A stretch of 64,000 nucleotides of DNA from Marinomonas sp. CT5 (lineage in GTDB: Bacteria > Pseudomonadota > Gammaproteobacteria > Pseudomonadales > Marinomonadaceae). Below, piece after piece: positions 9,075-17,629 of the stretch (positions within the stretch are counted from its first letter, which is position 1; every line of letters begins with the position of its first letter). The stretch is taken from positions 1,707,910 through 1,771,909 of the forward strand of contig NZ_CP025572.1 of NCBI RefSeq assembly GCF_018336975.1. The letters are read 5' to 3'. The translations under genes and the position numbers were made by a program. The notes beneath the pieces are model-generated. The model worked only from the letters and a program-made list of their open reading frames with translations. It made no database searches and was not told the DNA's origin.

Positions 9075-9875
9075 ATGCAAGTTATCATTCTCCCATCAGC
9101 TCATGATGTGGCTTTATATGCGGCTGATCGTGTTGTTGATGTGATTAATACCAAAACGAAACCTGTGCTAGGGTTGGCGACAGGGTCTACACCCATTGCT
9201 TTGTATAAAGAATTGGTGGTGCGCCATCAATCGAAACAGGTGTCGTTCCGTCAAACCACCAGTTTTAATTTAGATGAATACATTGGTATTGCTGATTCCC
9301 ATGAGCAGAGCTATCGCACTTTCATGAATCAAAATTTGTTTGGATTAATTGATATCGTCGCGGCGAACACCCACGTCCCATTGGCTGAGAGCCAGGATGC
9401 AAGCATTTTAAAGAAAAGCGCGCAGGATTATGAAGCGAGTATCCTGCAAGCGGGTGGTATTGATTTGCAGATTCTGGGTATTGGTTTAAATGGTCATATT
9501 GGCTTTAATGAGCCTACCTCCAGCTTTGCGTCGCGCACACGTATCAAAACCTTATCTGAATCTACTGTTGCCGCGAATAAGCGCTTTTTCAAAGAAGGGG
9601 AATATCAGCCACATTTAGCACTGACAATGGGAATTGGTACTATTTTGGATAGCCGAGCAGTGTTACTCATGGCAACCGGAAAAGCCAAAGCTGAGGCGGT
9701 GAAAGCCATGATTGAAGGTCCGCTTTCTGCTATGTGTCCCGCATCGGCACTGCAACTACATGAAACGGCAACCATAGTATTGGATGAAGAGGCGGCTAGC
9801 TTATTAGTGCTGAAAGAGTACTACCAATGGTGCGAACAAAAACGACAACAATTACATGAGGGGAAAGTGTCATGA
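9075..9875 (+). CDS. nagB: Glucosamine-6-phosphate deaminase NagB
   Basis: Converts glucosamine 6-phosphate to fructose 6-phosphate and ammonia, the last step of amino-sugar catabolism in the cytoplasm. The 266 residues match the usual length. Visible motifs are the phosphate loop LATGSTP (34-40), NLDEY with catalytic Asp67, and GLNGHIGFNEP (138-147) with catalytic His141 and Glu146. In place of the NDGH of the enterobacterial enzyme it has LNGH, as in other members of the family. It is the first gene of the rightward operon, with a 4-bp ATGA overlap into the kinase gene. It probably responds to the GntR regulator across the divergent region. Confidence 0.96.
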   Translation: MQVIILPSAHDVALYAADRVVDVINTKTKPVLGLATGSTPIALYKELVVRHQSKQVSFRQTTSFNLDEYIGIADSHEQSYRTFMNQNLFGLIDIVAANTHVPLAESQDASILKKSAQDYEASILQAGGIDLQILGIGLNGHIGFNEPTSSFASRTRIKTLSESTVAANKRFFKEGEYQPHLALTMGIGTILDSRAVLLMATGKAKAEAVKAMIEGPLSAMCPASALQLHETATIVLDEEAASLLVLKEYYQWCEQKRQQLHEGKVS

Positions 9876-10753
9876 GCGGCTTATATATAGGAGTGGACGG
9901 AGGAGGAACCTTCTGTCGAGCCCGCTTGGTTGATAGTGATGGTAATGTATTGGGTGAAGCTGTTGGTGGTTCGGGTAATCCAAGAATTGGCATTGAGGCG
10001 GCGTGGCAGAATATTATTAATGCCTGTCTTGAAGCGTGTCATCAAGGCAATATTCTTCCTGAAACCTATGCGAAAATTACGTTAGGTTTAGGCTTGGCGG
10101 GTGCGAATCAGCCGTTAGAACAAGAGCAGGTGATTTCTCAAAAATCCCCTTTTGGACAACGCTACTTATTAACCGATGCGCATGCGGCTTGTTTGGGAGC
10201 GTTTAACGGTGAAGATGGCGCGTTATTGATATTAGGCACTGGCAGTTGTGGTGTTGTTTATCAACATGAACGATTCAGCATTGTTGGTGGTTGGGGATTT
10301 CCCTTATCAGATCAGGGGAGTGGCGCACGTATTGGCCTATCCGCACTGGAATATTCGTTAGCAGCGTTAGATGGTATCTCGCCTTCGACGCCTTTTACTG
10401 ACAGTATTAATGCTGAGTTTTCTTTGTCTGCGGAAGAGTATGTGTTGTATCAAAACCGTGCCCCACTTCCGAAAGAATATGGGGCTTTTGCTATTCAGGT
10501 ATTTCAATTTGCTCAGCAAAAAGATCCTATCGCACTGAAAATTATTCAGCAGCAAGTGGAATGGATAAGTCAGTATTTAGACGCTTTAATCACCAAAGGT
10601 GCGCAGAAGATCGCTTTGGTAGGTGGTGTGTCAGAGGCTATTTTGACGTATTTGCCAGAGCGTTTTTCGGGTTATTTTTGTCAGCCACAAGGTGATGCCA
10701 TGGCGGGCGCTATTTTGATGGCCAAAGCTCAGATAGGAAGGAAGTCAATATGA
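9872..10753 (+). CDS. N-acetylglucosamine kinase, BadF/BadG/BcrA/BcrD ATPase family
   Basis: A 293-residue ASKHA-fold kinase. The phosphate-1 motif is IGVDGGGTFCRARL (6-19), followed by LLILGTGSCG near 125 and the GWGFPLSDQGSGARIG block near 140-155, as in eukaryotic-type GlcNAc kinases of the BadF family. It should phosphorylate imported GlcNAc (or glucosamine) with ATP at C6, which a non-PTS route needs. It overlaps nagB and nagA by 4 bp on each side, so the three enzymes are translationally coupled. Substrate choice between GlcNAc and GlcN is inferred from the adjacent deacetylase. Confidence 0.9.
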   Translation: MSGLYIGVDGGGTFCRARLVDSDGNVLGEAVGGSGNPRIGIEAAWQNIINACLEACHQGNILPETYAKITLGLGLAGANQPLEQEQVISQKSPFGQRYLLTDAHAACLGAFNGEDGALLILGTGSCGVVYQHERFSIVGGWGFPLSDQGSGARIGLSALEYSLAALDGISPSTPFTDSINAEFSLSAEEYVLYQNRAPLPKEYGAFAIQVFQFAQQKDPIALKIIQQQVEWISQYLDALITKGAQKIALVGGVSEAILTYLPERFSGYFCQPQGDAMAGAILMAKAQIGRKSI

Positions 10754-11913
10754 AGGAACATACAAGAACAACATTATTTGCAAAACGTCTTTTCGATGGC
10801 GAAAACTGGTACACGAATCAAAAAGTGACCTTCGAAGGCCAAATTATTGAGACCGTCGTGTCTACAGAAGATATTTCTGATGTACAAACAGGCTATATGG
10901 AAGTGGTTGAGGTTCTGGCGCCAGGGTTTATTGATGTGCATGTAAATGGCGGTGGTGGTGCTTTGTTTAATCATACACCGACCATTGAAGCATTGAAGCG
11001 CATGGTCGCTGTGCATGCGCAATTTGGCACGGTAGCCATGATGCCAACGCTAATATCTGATGATTACGAGATCATGTCGCAAGCTCATCAAACGGTTTGC
11101 CAAGCACTGAAACAAAATATGGCTGGCATTTTGGGGATGCATTATGAGGGGCCTTATCTAAATCCTATTCGTAAAGGCGTGCATAATGAATCAAAATTGC
11201 GTAAACCCACCGAAGGTAAGTTAGCCACATTATTAGAAGTCAGTCGCAGTGGAAAGCTCATGGTGACATTGGCGCCAGAACAAGTGCCTGAAGGGTTTAT
11301 TGAATGGTTGGTATCTGAAGGTGTTATTGTTTGTATCGGTCATTCTGCAGCGAACTATGATCAAGCAAGGCAAGCTGTGATAAATGGTGCTCGTGGTTTT
11401 ACCCATTTGTTTAATGCTATGACCCCTTTGGTGAGTCGAGAACCTGGTGTGGTTGGTGCGGCTTTACAAACCGATATACCTACTTGGTGTGGTTTAATCG
11501 CCGATGGACATCATGTGCACCCTGCTAGTATGCGAGTGGCCGTTGCCGCGAAAGGCTGCGAACACATGCTTTTAGTGACGGATGCTATTCAAAGTGTTGG
11601 TTCCGATGAAAAAGAAATGCCTTTTTTAGGTAAAAAAGTGTTGCGTTATGAAGGCAGGGTTACCACAGAAGATGGCACATTGGCTGGCTCTGATTTAGAC
11701 ATGGCAACGGCTGTTCGTAATACCGTTAATCTAATCGGGCGAACGCCAACGGAAGCCTTGCAGATGGCGTCATTAAGACCCGCTGAATTTTTAGGTATCG
11801 ATAATCACTTTGGTCGTATCAAAGAGGGATATAGAGCGAGCCTAGTTAGCTTAAGTGAAGATTTATTTGTTCAATCAACATGGATTGATGGACTGAAAGC
11901 GTGGGATAGGTAG
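10750..11913 (+). CDS. nagA: N-acetylglucosamine-6-phosphate deacetylase NagA
   Basis: Removes acetate from GlcNAc 6-phosphate to give GlcN 6-phosphate for NagB. The 387-residue amidohydrolase shows PGFIDVHVNGGGG near 58-70, the metal-ligand segment GMHYEGPY near 133, GHSAANYDQA near 198 and THLFNAMTP near 218. DGHHVHP near 255 and the catalytic Asp in LLVTDAIQS near 277 complete the NagA pattern. It is the last gene of the operon. No strong terminator was identified immediately after it; about 210 bp separate it from the cold-shock gene. Confidence 0.96.
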   Translation: MKEHTRTTLFAKRLFDGENWYTNQKVTFEGQIIETVVSTEDISDVQTGYMEVVEVLAPGFIDVHVNGGGGALFNHTPTIEALKRMVAVHAQFGTVAMMPTLISDDYEIMSQAHQTVCQALKQNMAGILGMHYEGPYLNPIRKGVHNESKLRKPTEGKLATLLEVSRSGKLMVTLAPEQVPEGFIEWLVSEGVIVCIGHSAANYDQARQAVINGARGFTHLFNAMTPLVSREPGVVGAALQTDIPTWCGLIADGHHVHPASMRVAVAAKGCEHMLLVTDAIQSVGSDEKEMPFLGKKVLRYEGRVTTEDGTLAGSDLDMATAVRNTVNLIGRTPTEALQMASLRPAEFLGIDNHFGRIKEGYRASLVSLSEDLFVQSTWIDGLKAWDR

Positions 11914-12122
11914 TCACTTATTTTAAATAAGTTGTAATAAAGCTATCTATCCAAAGTGGATCTCTATATGATGGCGGCACAAGCTAGAAAGAAGTCTAAA
12001 TTATTAACTCTGCAATACGTTGTTTTATTCATAAAATCCTCGTCCTGAAAGTTTCTAAGTACAAGTCTATTTTTTTTGCATAACCCAGCCCTAAAGGGCT
12101 AACTAAACTCAGGTGATTATTT
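11914..12122 (+). promoter_or_regulatory. Upstream region and 5' leader of the cold-shock gene
   Basis: A 209-bp non-coding stretch. A short hairpin, AGCCC (12087-12091) and GGGCT (12096-12100), sits just before an AGGTGA ribosome site placed 6 nt from the ATG. Long structured leaders are typical of temperature-controlled csp mRNAs, but a classical cold-box sequence was not recognised. Confidence 0.4.
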
Positions 12123-12332
12123 ATGTCTAATACAGTGAAAGGAACCGTTAAGTGGTTCAACGAAATTAAAGGTTTTGGTTTTATTGAGCAAGAGTCTGGT
12201 CCTGATGTGTTCGCACATTTCAGTGCTATTGCTAGCTCCGGATTCAAAACCTTGGCTGAAGGCCAACAAGTCGAATTCGTTGTTACTGCTGGCCAAAAAG
12301 GTCCTCAAGCAGAGAACATTACAGTACTTTAA
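12123..12332 (+). CDS. Cold-shock domain protein (CspA family)
   Basis: A 69-residue single cold-shock domain that binds single-stranded RNA and DNA, acting as an RNA chaperone. The RNP1-like segment KGFGFIEQ (16-23) follows VKWFNEI, and the RNP2-like segment is DVFAHFSAI (28-36), with Ala where many family members have Val. The length is standard. An AGGTGA ribosome site 6 nt upstream supports the start, and a strong terminator follows 18 bp after the stop, so it is a single-gene unit. Whether it is cold-induced cannot be judged from sequence. Confidence 0.95.
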   Translation: MSNTVKGTVKWFNEIKGFGFIEQESGPDVFAHFSAIASSGFKTLAEGQQVEFVVTAGQKGPQAENITVL

Positions 12333-12350
12333 TTAGTTATTAAGAATATT

Positions 12351-12387
12351 AAAAAAGGGTAAGTTCTTTGGAACTTGCCCTTTTTTT
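12351..12387 (+). terminator. Rho-independent terminator of the cold-shock gene
   Basis: GGGTAAGTTC (12357-12366) pairs with GAACTTGCCC (12371-12380) across a TTTG loop, with one G-T wobble, followed by a run of seven T. A closely related hairpin recurs at 13553-13590. Confidence 0.9.
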
Positions 12388-12721
12388 ATGTTGGCGGTTT
12401 ATTGCAATACTTTTATGTTTTCATTCTTTTTCTGCCTCTAACCATTATTTCATAGGCAGTGATGTATCTTGACTTGTCAACAAACTTACACCTTTTGACA
12501 TTTACCTTGTGAATTAATGGCTTCTTGGAAGCGAAACACCTCTCCTGTCTAAAAAACAGTAATATTTTGTCTTGTGTCCTATTTGTTACCTCTCAGCAAT
12601 TAATCTAAATGCTAGTTATGTTAGTTCTATGCATTTTCTCTTACTTCATCGTATGTAGCGTAGGCTAAATAATCTTAGAAAATATCAAAACCTATAAAAC
12701 GTAAGTTGAGCGCTGTTCATA
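12388..12721. other. Intergenic stretch without a recognisable gene
   Basis: About 330 bp of AT-rich sequence between the csp terminator and the heptamer repeat. All frames are broken by stops. A TTGAGC at 12706-12711, 18 nt before a TATGAG hexamer supplied by the repeat (12730-12735), could be a promoter, but the match is weak. Nothing else was recognised. Confidence 0.4.
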
Positions 12722-12775
12722 CTATGAGCTATGAGCTATGAGCTATGAGCTATGAGCTATGAGCTATGAGCTATG
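12722..12775 (+). repeat. 7-bp tandem repeat, CTATGAG x 7 plus a partial copy
   Basis: Seven perfect head-to-tail copies of CTATGAG (12722-12770) followed by CTATG. Each copy holds an ATG, but any frame read through the array meets a TGA every 21 bp, so it cannot be coding beyond its last two copies. It lies 33-42 bp upstream of the likely starts of the next gene. Perfect short tandem arrays of this kind change copy number by slippage; here a change would alter spacing upstream of the gene and not its reading frame. Confidence 0.9.
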
Positions 12776-12807
12776 GTGTTTGGCTTTTGTGTCAACCAGA
12801 CCACAGA

Positions 12808-13445
12808 TGTTTATTATGGTAAATCAAAGTAACATAATTCAGAGTAATAAAGAGCAGCCTGCCTTTAGACGGAGTAAAGCTTCTCAGGATAAAGCTATTA
12901 AGCAAAGGCAAAGCGCGGATTATGATGTACATTTGGATGGAGTGGTGGAGGACTCATTATTACCACTTGAAAGTGCAACTACTACAATATTTCGAGTTGC
13001 GTTGCCAACAGGCTACTATAAAGTAGCTGAAGGCGATAGCATTGAACTATTGTTACATGGGGAGTCTTTTTCACCAGCGAAAGTTATTACTTTAACCAAG
13101 TCTGATATTGCCAAGGGTTATGTCGATTATATGCTTACAAAAGGGGATCTAGCACAAGAGGGGGCCTTTCTTACTTCAATTGTTACCTATGAAGGTAAAG
13201 CTGTGTATGAATCTTTAGAGTTATTGACTAAAGCACAGCGTAGCATACTGATTATCCTAATTACTGGTTTTTTGGGATTTTTGACTTGTCTGGCTGTGAC
13301 TCCATTCGATGTAATGAGTGTGGTAAATTGCTGGTTGGAGCCGATGAATAAGGCGCAAACTATTCGCCATAGAATGAAACTGGAGGCTTTGGTGGAGAGG
13401 GAAATAGCGAAGAATGGTTTTTCTTTGTCGCGGGCTCCTTTGTAA
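12808..13445 (+). CDS. Unrecognised protein with a possible Ig-like domain and one membrane segment
   Basis: The frame is open from an ATG in the repeat at 12759, but the next in-frame ATGs at 12808 and 12817 (MVNQSN) are more natural starts; none has a strong ribosome site. From 12808 the protein has 212 residues. A basic, Gln-rich N-terminus is followed by a strand-rich section (about 55-125) with FRVALPTGYY, VAEGDSIELLLHG and SDIAKGYVDYML, which resembles Ig-like modules of large bacterial surface proteins. One hydrophobic segment (about 147-170, ILIILITGFLGFL) and a charged C-terminal tail follow. There is no signal peptide, so topology is uncertain. It follows a slippage-prone repeat and ends before a terminator, so it forms its own unit. 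No family was recognised and no function is proposed. Confidence 0.65.
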
Positions 13446-13552
13446 TTAGAAGTATTGAGCTCAGAGGGATGGGTTTATTAGGTTGGTGATATGCCGTCGA
13501 TTAAATGAACCTTAGGCGTGCCTTATTCTATTTGTTGCTACTAAGGGGATTG

Positions 13553-13590
13553 AAAAAGGGGTAAGCTCTTTAGAGCTTATCCTTTTTTTT
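13553..13590 (+). terminator. Rho-independent terminator related to the csp terminator
   Basis: GGGTAAGCTCT pairs with AGAGCTTATCC around a two-base loop and is followed by eight T. It differs from the csp terminator at 12351-12387 by changes that keep the stem paired (GTTC/GAAC versus GCTC/GAGC), which indicates common origin. Confidence 0.88.
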
Positions 13591-13610
13591 GTCTAAATTT
13601 CTATCTGAAG

Positions 13611-15566
13611 GTGCAAAAGTTAAACATTTCCTATATTTATGTGAACTATATGGTCCCTTTACATCGTTTTTTTTTATTAATATTTTTGTTGTTAGTTTTT
13701 TCTAATTCTGCTTTTTCCTCACCGGTTCGTTTAGGTGCCGATATAGTTTATAAGTATTATGAAGATAAAAGTGGTGATCTTAATTTAGAAGAATTTTTAA
13801 ATATTCCTGATGATGAATTAAGAAAATCAAATAAAATTTTATCAAAAGGATATACAGGTTCTATTTTCTGGATAAAAGCAGATATCAGTGATGAGAGGTT
13901 AAAAGATGAAGAGCACTGGTTGGAGATCTTGCCAACTTATCTAGATAGAATTGAGTTTTATTATAGGGAGATTAAAAGCTCTGGCCCCTGGGTGAAAAAA
14001 AATGCTGGTGATTTTAACGAAAGCTCTGGATGGGACTTTAATTACCATGCCCCTTTATATATATTGCCCGCTTCATCGAAAGGGTACTCTTTAATATTTA
14101 GGATCTCCACCAGTAGTTCAATGATCTTGAATATAAGGATATGGAATCAGAAAGAATTTATTTATCATGCATTAATAAATAATACATTTTGGATTTTTTT
14201 CTTTGGTGTTTTTTCTTTAGCTAGTGGTGTATTTTTATTGCTGGCATTAGTTATGAAAAAAAGAGAATTCTGGATTTTATTCCTTTCAACAACAATATAT
14301 TTTAATGTGTTTTGTGTACAAGGATATTTTGATTGGATGTTGGGGCAATATGGATTTTATCTACAACATTATTTCGTGTGTTTTACTTCAATTACAACAT
14401 TCTCTGTTGTCTTGTTTATGTGTTCGGAATTATTAGGGCAGCGAGATGAAAATAAGAAAACCTATTTTTTTATTAAAATTGTCTTATTGATTATGCTTGC
14501 TCAAGTTTTTTTTGTTTTTTTTGATATGTACTCAATTGCAATTAGAATTGTATATTCGTTATTTTTGCTTGGGTCGTGTGCCATTTTGTATTTGTGTTTT
14601 TTTAGTCTTTATAAAAATAAAATTAATTTGGCTCGTTTTTTGATGGTGTTAGGTGTTATTTCATTGCTTTGTTTAGGTCTGTATAGGGTAATGATTTTGA
14701 ATGATTTTATATTTACCCCAGAAGGGGATGGATATTTTTGGCAGGTATTAGTTGCAATTATAATGTTTTTTATGATGGGGGTGACAATGCTAAATGTATA
14801 CAATAAAAAAATTCAATATATAGAAAGAAAAAGTCTGATAAGAGAACTAAATATAGAAAGAGAGAACCGATTTCATCAAAGACAATTTATCAGTATTGTT
14901 TCTCATGAATTTCGTACTTCCTTATCGATTATTTCTGGTGCTATAACCAATCTTCTTAGATTTCATGATAATGATAAACAGCTAGAAAAACGCTATAAAC
15001 GTATTGAGAGAGCTAATAATAGACTTATACAGCTAACAGATAATTGTTTAGCTGATGATAGGCTAACCTCTAAGGTAGAAAGCTTACAATTAGAAAAGCA
15101 GGATCTTTCTAAAATTTTGCTCGATGCTAGTGATTTGATTTATATGTTTGATCATCATTCTATTAAGTTTTCATGGAACCACCAGTTGATAGATCCTATG
15201 TATCTACCAAAATTACCTGTTAATGCAGATTATGCAATGCTGCAAATTGCTTTTTCAAATATATTCGATAATGCATTGAAATATATGGAAGAAGGTGTTT
15301 TGGAAGTTGATATATATGAGGAGGGTGGTTTTTATTTGATTAATATATTAGACCATGGTACCGGTATTGATAAAGAAAAAGAAAATGAAATATTTGAACG
15401 ATATAAAAAAATTACGCGAAGCGGAGCAGATAAAAAATCAGGTGTTGGTTTGGGACTTTATGTTTGTAAAAATATCTTAATCGGACACAATGGAAATGTT
15501 GTGCTGCTGCATAATTCAAATGAAGGGTGCTGCTTTCAATTTAGAATTCCCAAATTAATAAATTGA
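13611..15566 (+). CDS. 7TMR-DISM sensor histidine kinase
   Basis: A membrane kinase of up to 651 residues. A signal segment is followed by an extracellular sensing domain (about 45-190), about seven membrane segments (195-405), a dimerisation/His domain with SHEFRTSL (His near 431) and an ATPase domain with N box NIFDNALK (near 548), G1 DHGTGID and G2 GVGLGLYVC. This is the 7TMR-DISM layout, often tied to carbohydrate or envelope signals. The Pro normally after the H-box Arg-Thr is Ser here. The frame starts at GTG 13611, but the ATG at 13650 (MVPLHRFFLL) gives a cleaner signal peptide; neither has a strong ribosome site. The gene is much more AT-rich than its neighbours. It runs directly into its response regulator. 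Confidence 0.9.
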   Translation: MQKLNISYIYVNYMVPLHRFFLLIFLLLVFSNSAFSSPVRLGADIVYKYYEDKSGDLNLEEFLNIPDDELRKSNKILSKGYTGSIFWIKADISDERLKDEEHWLEILPTYLDRIEFYYREIKSSGPWVKKNAGDFNESSGWDFNYHAPLYILPASSKGYSLIFRISTSSSMILNIRIWNQKEFIYHALINNTFWIFFFGVFSLASGVFLLLALVMKKREFWILFLSTTIYFNVFCVQGYFDWMLGQYGFYLQHYFVCFTSITTFSVVLFMCSELLGQRDENKKTYFFIKIVLLIMLAQVFFVFFDMYSIAIRIVYSLFLLGSCAILYLCFFSLYKNKINLARFLMVLGVISLLCLGLYRVMILNDFIFTPEGDGYFWQVLVAIIMFFMMGVTMLNVYNKKIQYIERKSLIRELNIERENRFHQRQFISIVSHEFRTSLSIISGAITNLLRFHDNDKQLEKRYKRIERANNRLIQLTDNCLADDRLTSKVESLQLEKQDLSKILLDASDLIYMFDHHSIKFSWNHQLIDPMYLPKLPVNADYAMLQIAFSNIFDNALKYMEEGVLEVDIYEEGGFYLINILDHGTGIDKEKENEIFERYKKITRSGADKKSGVGLGLYVCKNILIGHNGNVVLLHNSNEGCCFQFRIPKLIN

Positions 15567-15580
15567 TTAAGGTATTATTA

Positions 15581-16315
15581 ATGTATAGAAAACCTAATGT
15601 TGCAATTATTGAAGATAATGAAGATTTAATGGATGATGTTCTGTTTTTCTTACAAAAAAGTGGATATGACGCTTGGGGAAGTAAAAGTGCAGAAATATTT
15701 TGGCGTCAACTTCATACGGAGCCAACAGATATTGTTCTTATTGATATTGGGCTTCCTGGAGAAGATGGATTAAGTGTCGTGAAGCATCTTAGTTCATTAA
15801 ATAAATTCGGTATGATCTTAATTACAGCACGAGGTGATCAACTGGATAAATTAGAAGGCCTGAGTAATGGTGCCGATTTGTATTTGATAAAGCCAATTAA
15901 TTTTTTAATGCTAGTTGAAGCAATTGATAGACTATGGAAAAGAATGTGTGACATCAGTTTGGTATCAACAACATACGAAGAAAAGAATGTGGTAAAAGAG
16001 GTTAAGCAGACTCAATTTAAAAAAATTAATTACTGGCAATTGGATGATAATACTCGTATAGCGATTTATAAAGGATTATCTGTATCTTTATCGATGCAAG
16101 AATATACATTGTTAAAAAAATTAGTTGAGTCATCTGGAGAAATACTTAATAAAAAATATTTGCATGATTCTCTTTTTGGGTATGTCGAAGTTGTTGATTT
16201 ACATAGAGTTGATGTTCTCCTTAGTCGTTTAAGGATGAAATTAAAGGAAAAAAATATTACATTTCCAATACATAGTATTTTTGGTAAAGGGGTTATTTTT
16301 AGAGTAGATGCCTGA
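15581..16315 (+). CDS. OmpR-type winged-helix response regulator
   Basis: A 244-residue regulator. The receiver domain (1-115) has the acidic pair in IIEDNED, phospho-acceptor Asp near 53 in LIDIGLPGEDG and Lys in LIKPI. The C-terminal DNA-binding domain (about 150-244) shows LSMQEYTLLKKLVES, the recognition-helix region VVDLHRVDVLLSRLRMKL and the wing GKGVIFRV. The ATG at 15581 is preferred because AAGG lies 8 nt upstream; an in-frame TTG at 15563 would overlap the kinase gene but has no ribosome site. It is the partner of the upstream 7TMR kinase and shares its low GC content. Its targets are unknown. Confidence 0.92.
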   Translation: MYRKPNVAIIEDNEDLMDDVLFFLQKSGYDAWGSKSAEIFWRQLHTEPTDIVLIDIGLPGEDGLSVVKHLSSLNKFGMILITARGDQLDKLEGLSNGADLYLIKPINFLMLVEAIDRLWKRMCDISLVSTTYEEKNVVKEVKQTQFKKINYWQLDDNTRIAIYKGLSVSLSMQEYTLLKKLVESSGEILNKKYLHDSLFGYVEVVDLHRVDVLLSRLRMKLKEKNITFPIHSIFGKGVIFRVDA

Positions 16316-16556
16316 AAGTTTTAACCCAATTTGTATACTCATTTTATAGAAAGTGAGACTTGAATTCTGACTTCATAAATCAAGCTAATCTAAGAGATGT
16401 GACTAGCGGTGGTTCGCCCAAGCCTCACTCACTCCAGCCGTTAAGAAGATGTTATTCGCAAAAGTTGCAGACGAATCGTTAGTGCAGTTGAGTAAACCTC
16501 AGCACACTTTACTGATTATTTTAAGGATTGTGTGTTTGATTTCTTGTCTCTATATA
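16316..16556. other. Intergenic stretch without a recognisable gene
   Basis: About 240 bp after the response regulator. A short open frame from 16449 has no family resemblance and runs through the terminator at 16557-16591, so it is not called. No promoter or repeat was identified. Confidence 0.4.
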
Positions 16557-16591
16557 GAAAGGAGGGCGTTTCCAGAACGTCCTCCTTTTTT
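16557..16591. terminator. Rho-independent terminator between convergent genes
   Basis: GGAGGGCGTT (16561-16570) pairs with AACGTCCTCC (16576-16585) around TCCAG, with one wobble, and continues into A/T tracts on both sides. It is strongest for rightward transcription (six T) and also lies just beyond the stop of the leftward EamA gene. Confidence 0.85.
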
Positions 16592-16608
16592 GATAATAAA
16601 AAAACACT

Positions 16609-17532
16609 TTATCGTTTTAACGTCGCCATGATGGTGGCCAATAAAATACAAATACCCCCTATCATTTGTACCGTATTCAGGGATTCTCCTAACCAATAAT
16701 AGGCAAAAATAGCTCCGAAGGCGGGCTCTGACCCCGTTAGCAGGGCAACTCGTGAGGACGTAGTGTATTTAACGCCGAAGTTCTGCGCAAAAAAAGCGAA
16801 GATGGTACAGAAAATCACTAGGTAAAAAATGATTGCCCAAAAGGCAAAGTCGGTCGGGAATAACTGCTCAATTGGGTTATTGCTCACAATAAAAATGAGT
16901 AATGCACCAAGCGTGACGATATTAGCCTGAATGCTTGTCGTGCTCAGAGGTGATAACACTCTATCTTTCAGTAAGATTTTTGTTGTCACGACCATACAGG
17001 CTCGTAGCAACGCCGCTAATAGGATGGAATAGTCTCCTTTATTCAGATTGAAAGAGAAGGTCTCGGGTGTTTGCTGGTCGATGCCTTGCGTGGTCAGTAG
17101 AAAAACACCAAAAACAGACAGCAAGGCAAATAATACGATCGATCTACTGGGCAGTTTTCGGTCCGCAATGGATTCGACCAATGGAGTAATAAGTACACAG
17201 AGACTGATCAAAAAAGCCGCTTTAGATGCTGTGGTGTGAAACACACCATAGATTTCAGCAAGAAAAATACACAGTAAAATGCCGCCAGTTGGCACGGCAA
17301 ATTTCCAGTCTTTTGCTAATCCTTTGCGCAGCTCTTTTATAAAAATAGGGGCGAGTATAAGCGATGTTAAACCAAAGCGGATGATAATAAAGGCCAGTAC
17401 GCCAGTATAGAGTAGGGCATCTTTTGTAATGCCATAGCTTGTTCCCCAAAAAAAAGCGGTTAACAAAAGTGATAGTTCGGCGATGGGCAATTTTGAAAAA
17501 ACGGATGGGTTAGTTAGCGTTTGTGATGACAT
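16609..17532 (-). CDS. EamA/DMT family transporter
   Basis: A 307-residue inner-membrane protein with about ten hydrophobic segments in two EamA repeats (about 15-145 and 160-305). The first repeat has FFWGTSYGITKDAL and the second GSEPAFGAIFAYYWLGE near the end, the pattern of drug/metabolite exporters. It is transcribed divergently from a LysR regulator 97 bp away, a common arrangement in which the regulator controls the exporter. The transported compound cannot be predicted; this family moves amino acids, nucleosides or toxic metabolites. Confidence 0.9.
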   Translation of the reverse strand: MSSQTLTNPSVFSKLPIAELSLLLTAFFWGTSYGITKDALLYTGVLAFIIIRFGLTSLILAPIFIKELRKGLAKDWKFAVPTGGILLCIFLAEIYGVFHTTASKAAFLISLCVLITPLVESIADRKLPSRSIVLFALLSVFGVFLLTTQGIDQQTPETFSFNLNKGDYSILLAALLRACMVVTTKILLKDRVLSPLSTTSIQANIVTLGALLIFIVSNNPIEQLFPTDFAFWAIIFYLVIFCTIFAFFAQNFGVKYTTSSRVALLTGSEPAFGAIFAYYWLGESLNTVQMIGGICILLATIMATLKR

Positions 17533-17629
17533 ATTTGCTCTCTAAGAAAGGGTGAGTTGAGTGATAAAACATGCTAACTTATGTTTATGAAGATTATAAT
17601 TGCCTAAAAAATCAAAAGACTTATGACTC

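Noticed and set aside
12117..12308. Minus-strand frame over the cold-shock gene
   Set aside because: The cold-shock domain on the plus strand is unmistakable; the antisense product has no features.
12722..12775. Heptamer array considered as a CRISPR or as a coding phase-variation tract
   Set aside because: There are no spacers, and any frame read through the array hits TGA every 21 bp, so it is neither CRISPR nor in-frame coding.
16449..16631. 60-codon frame after the response regulator
   Set aside because: Runs through the terminator and into the convergent EamA gene; no ribosome site or family resemblance.
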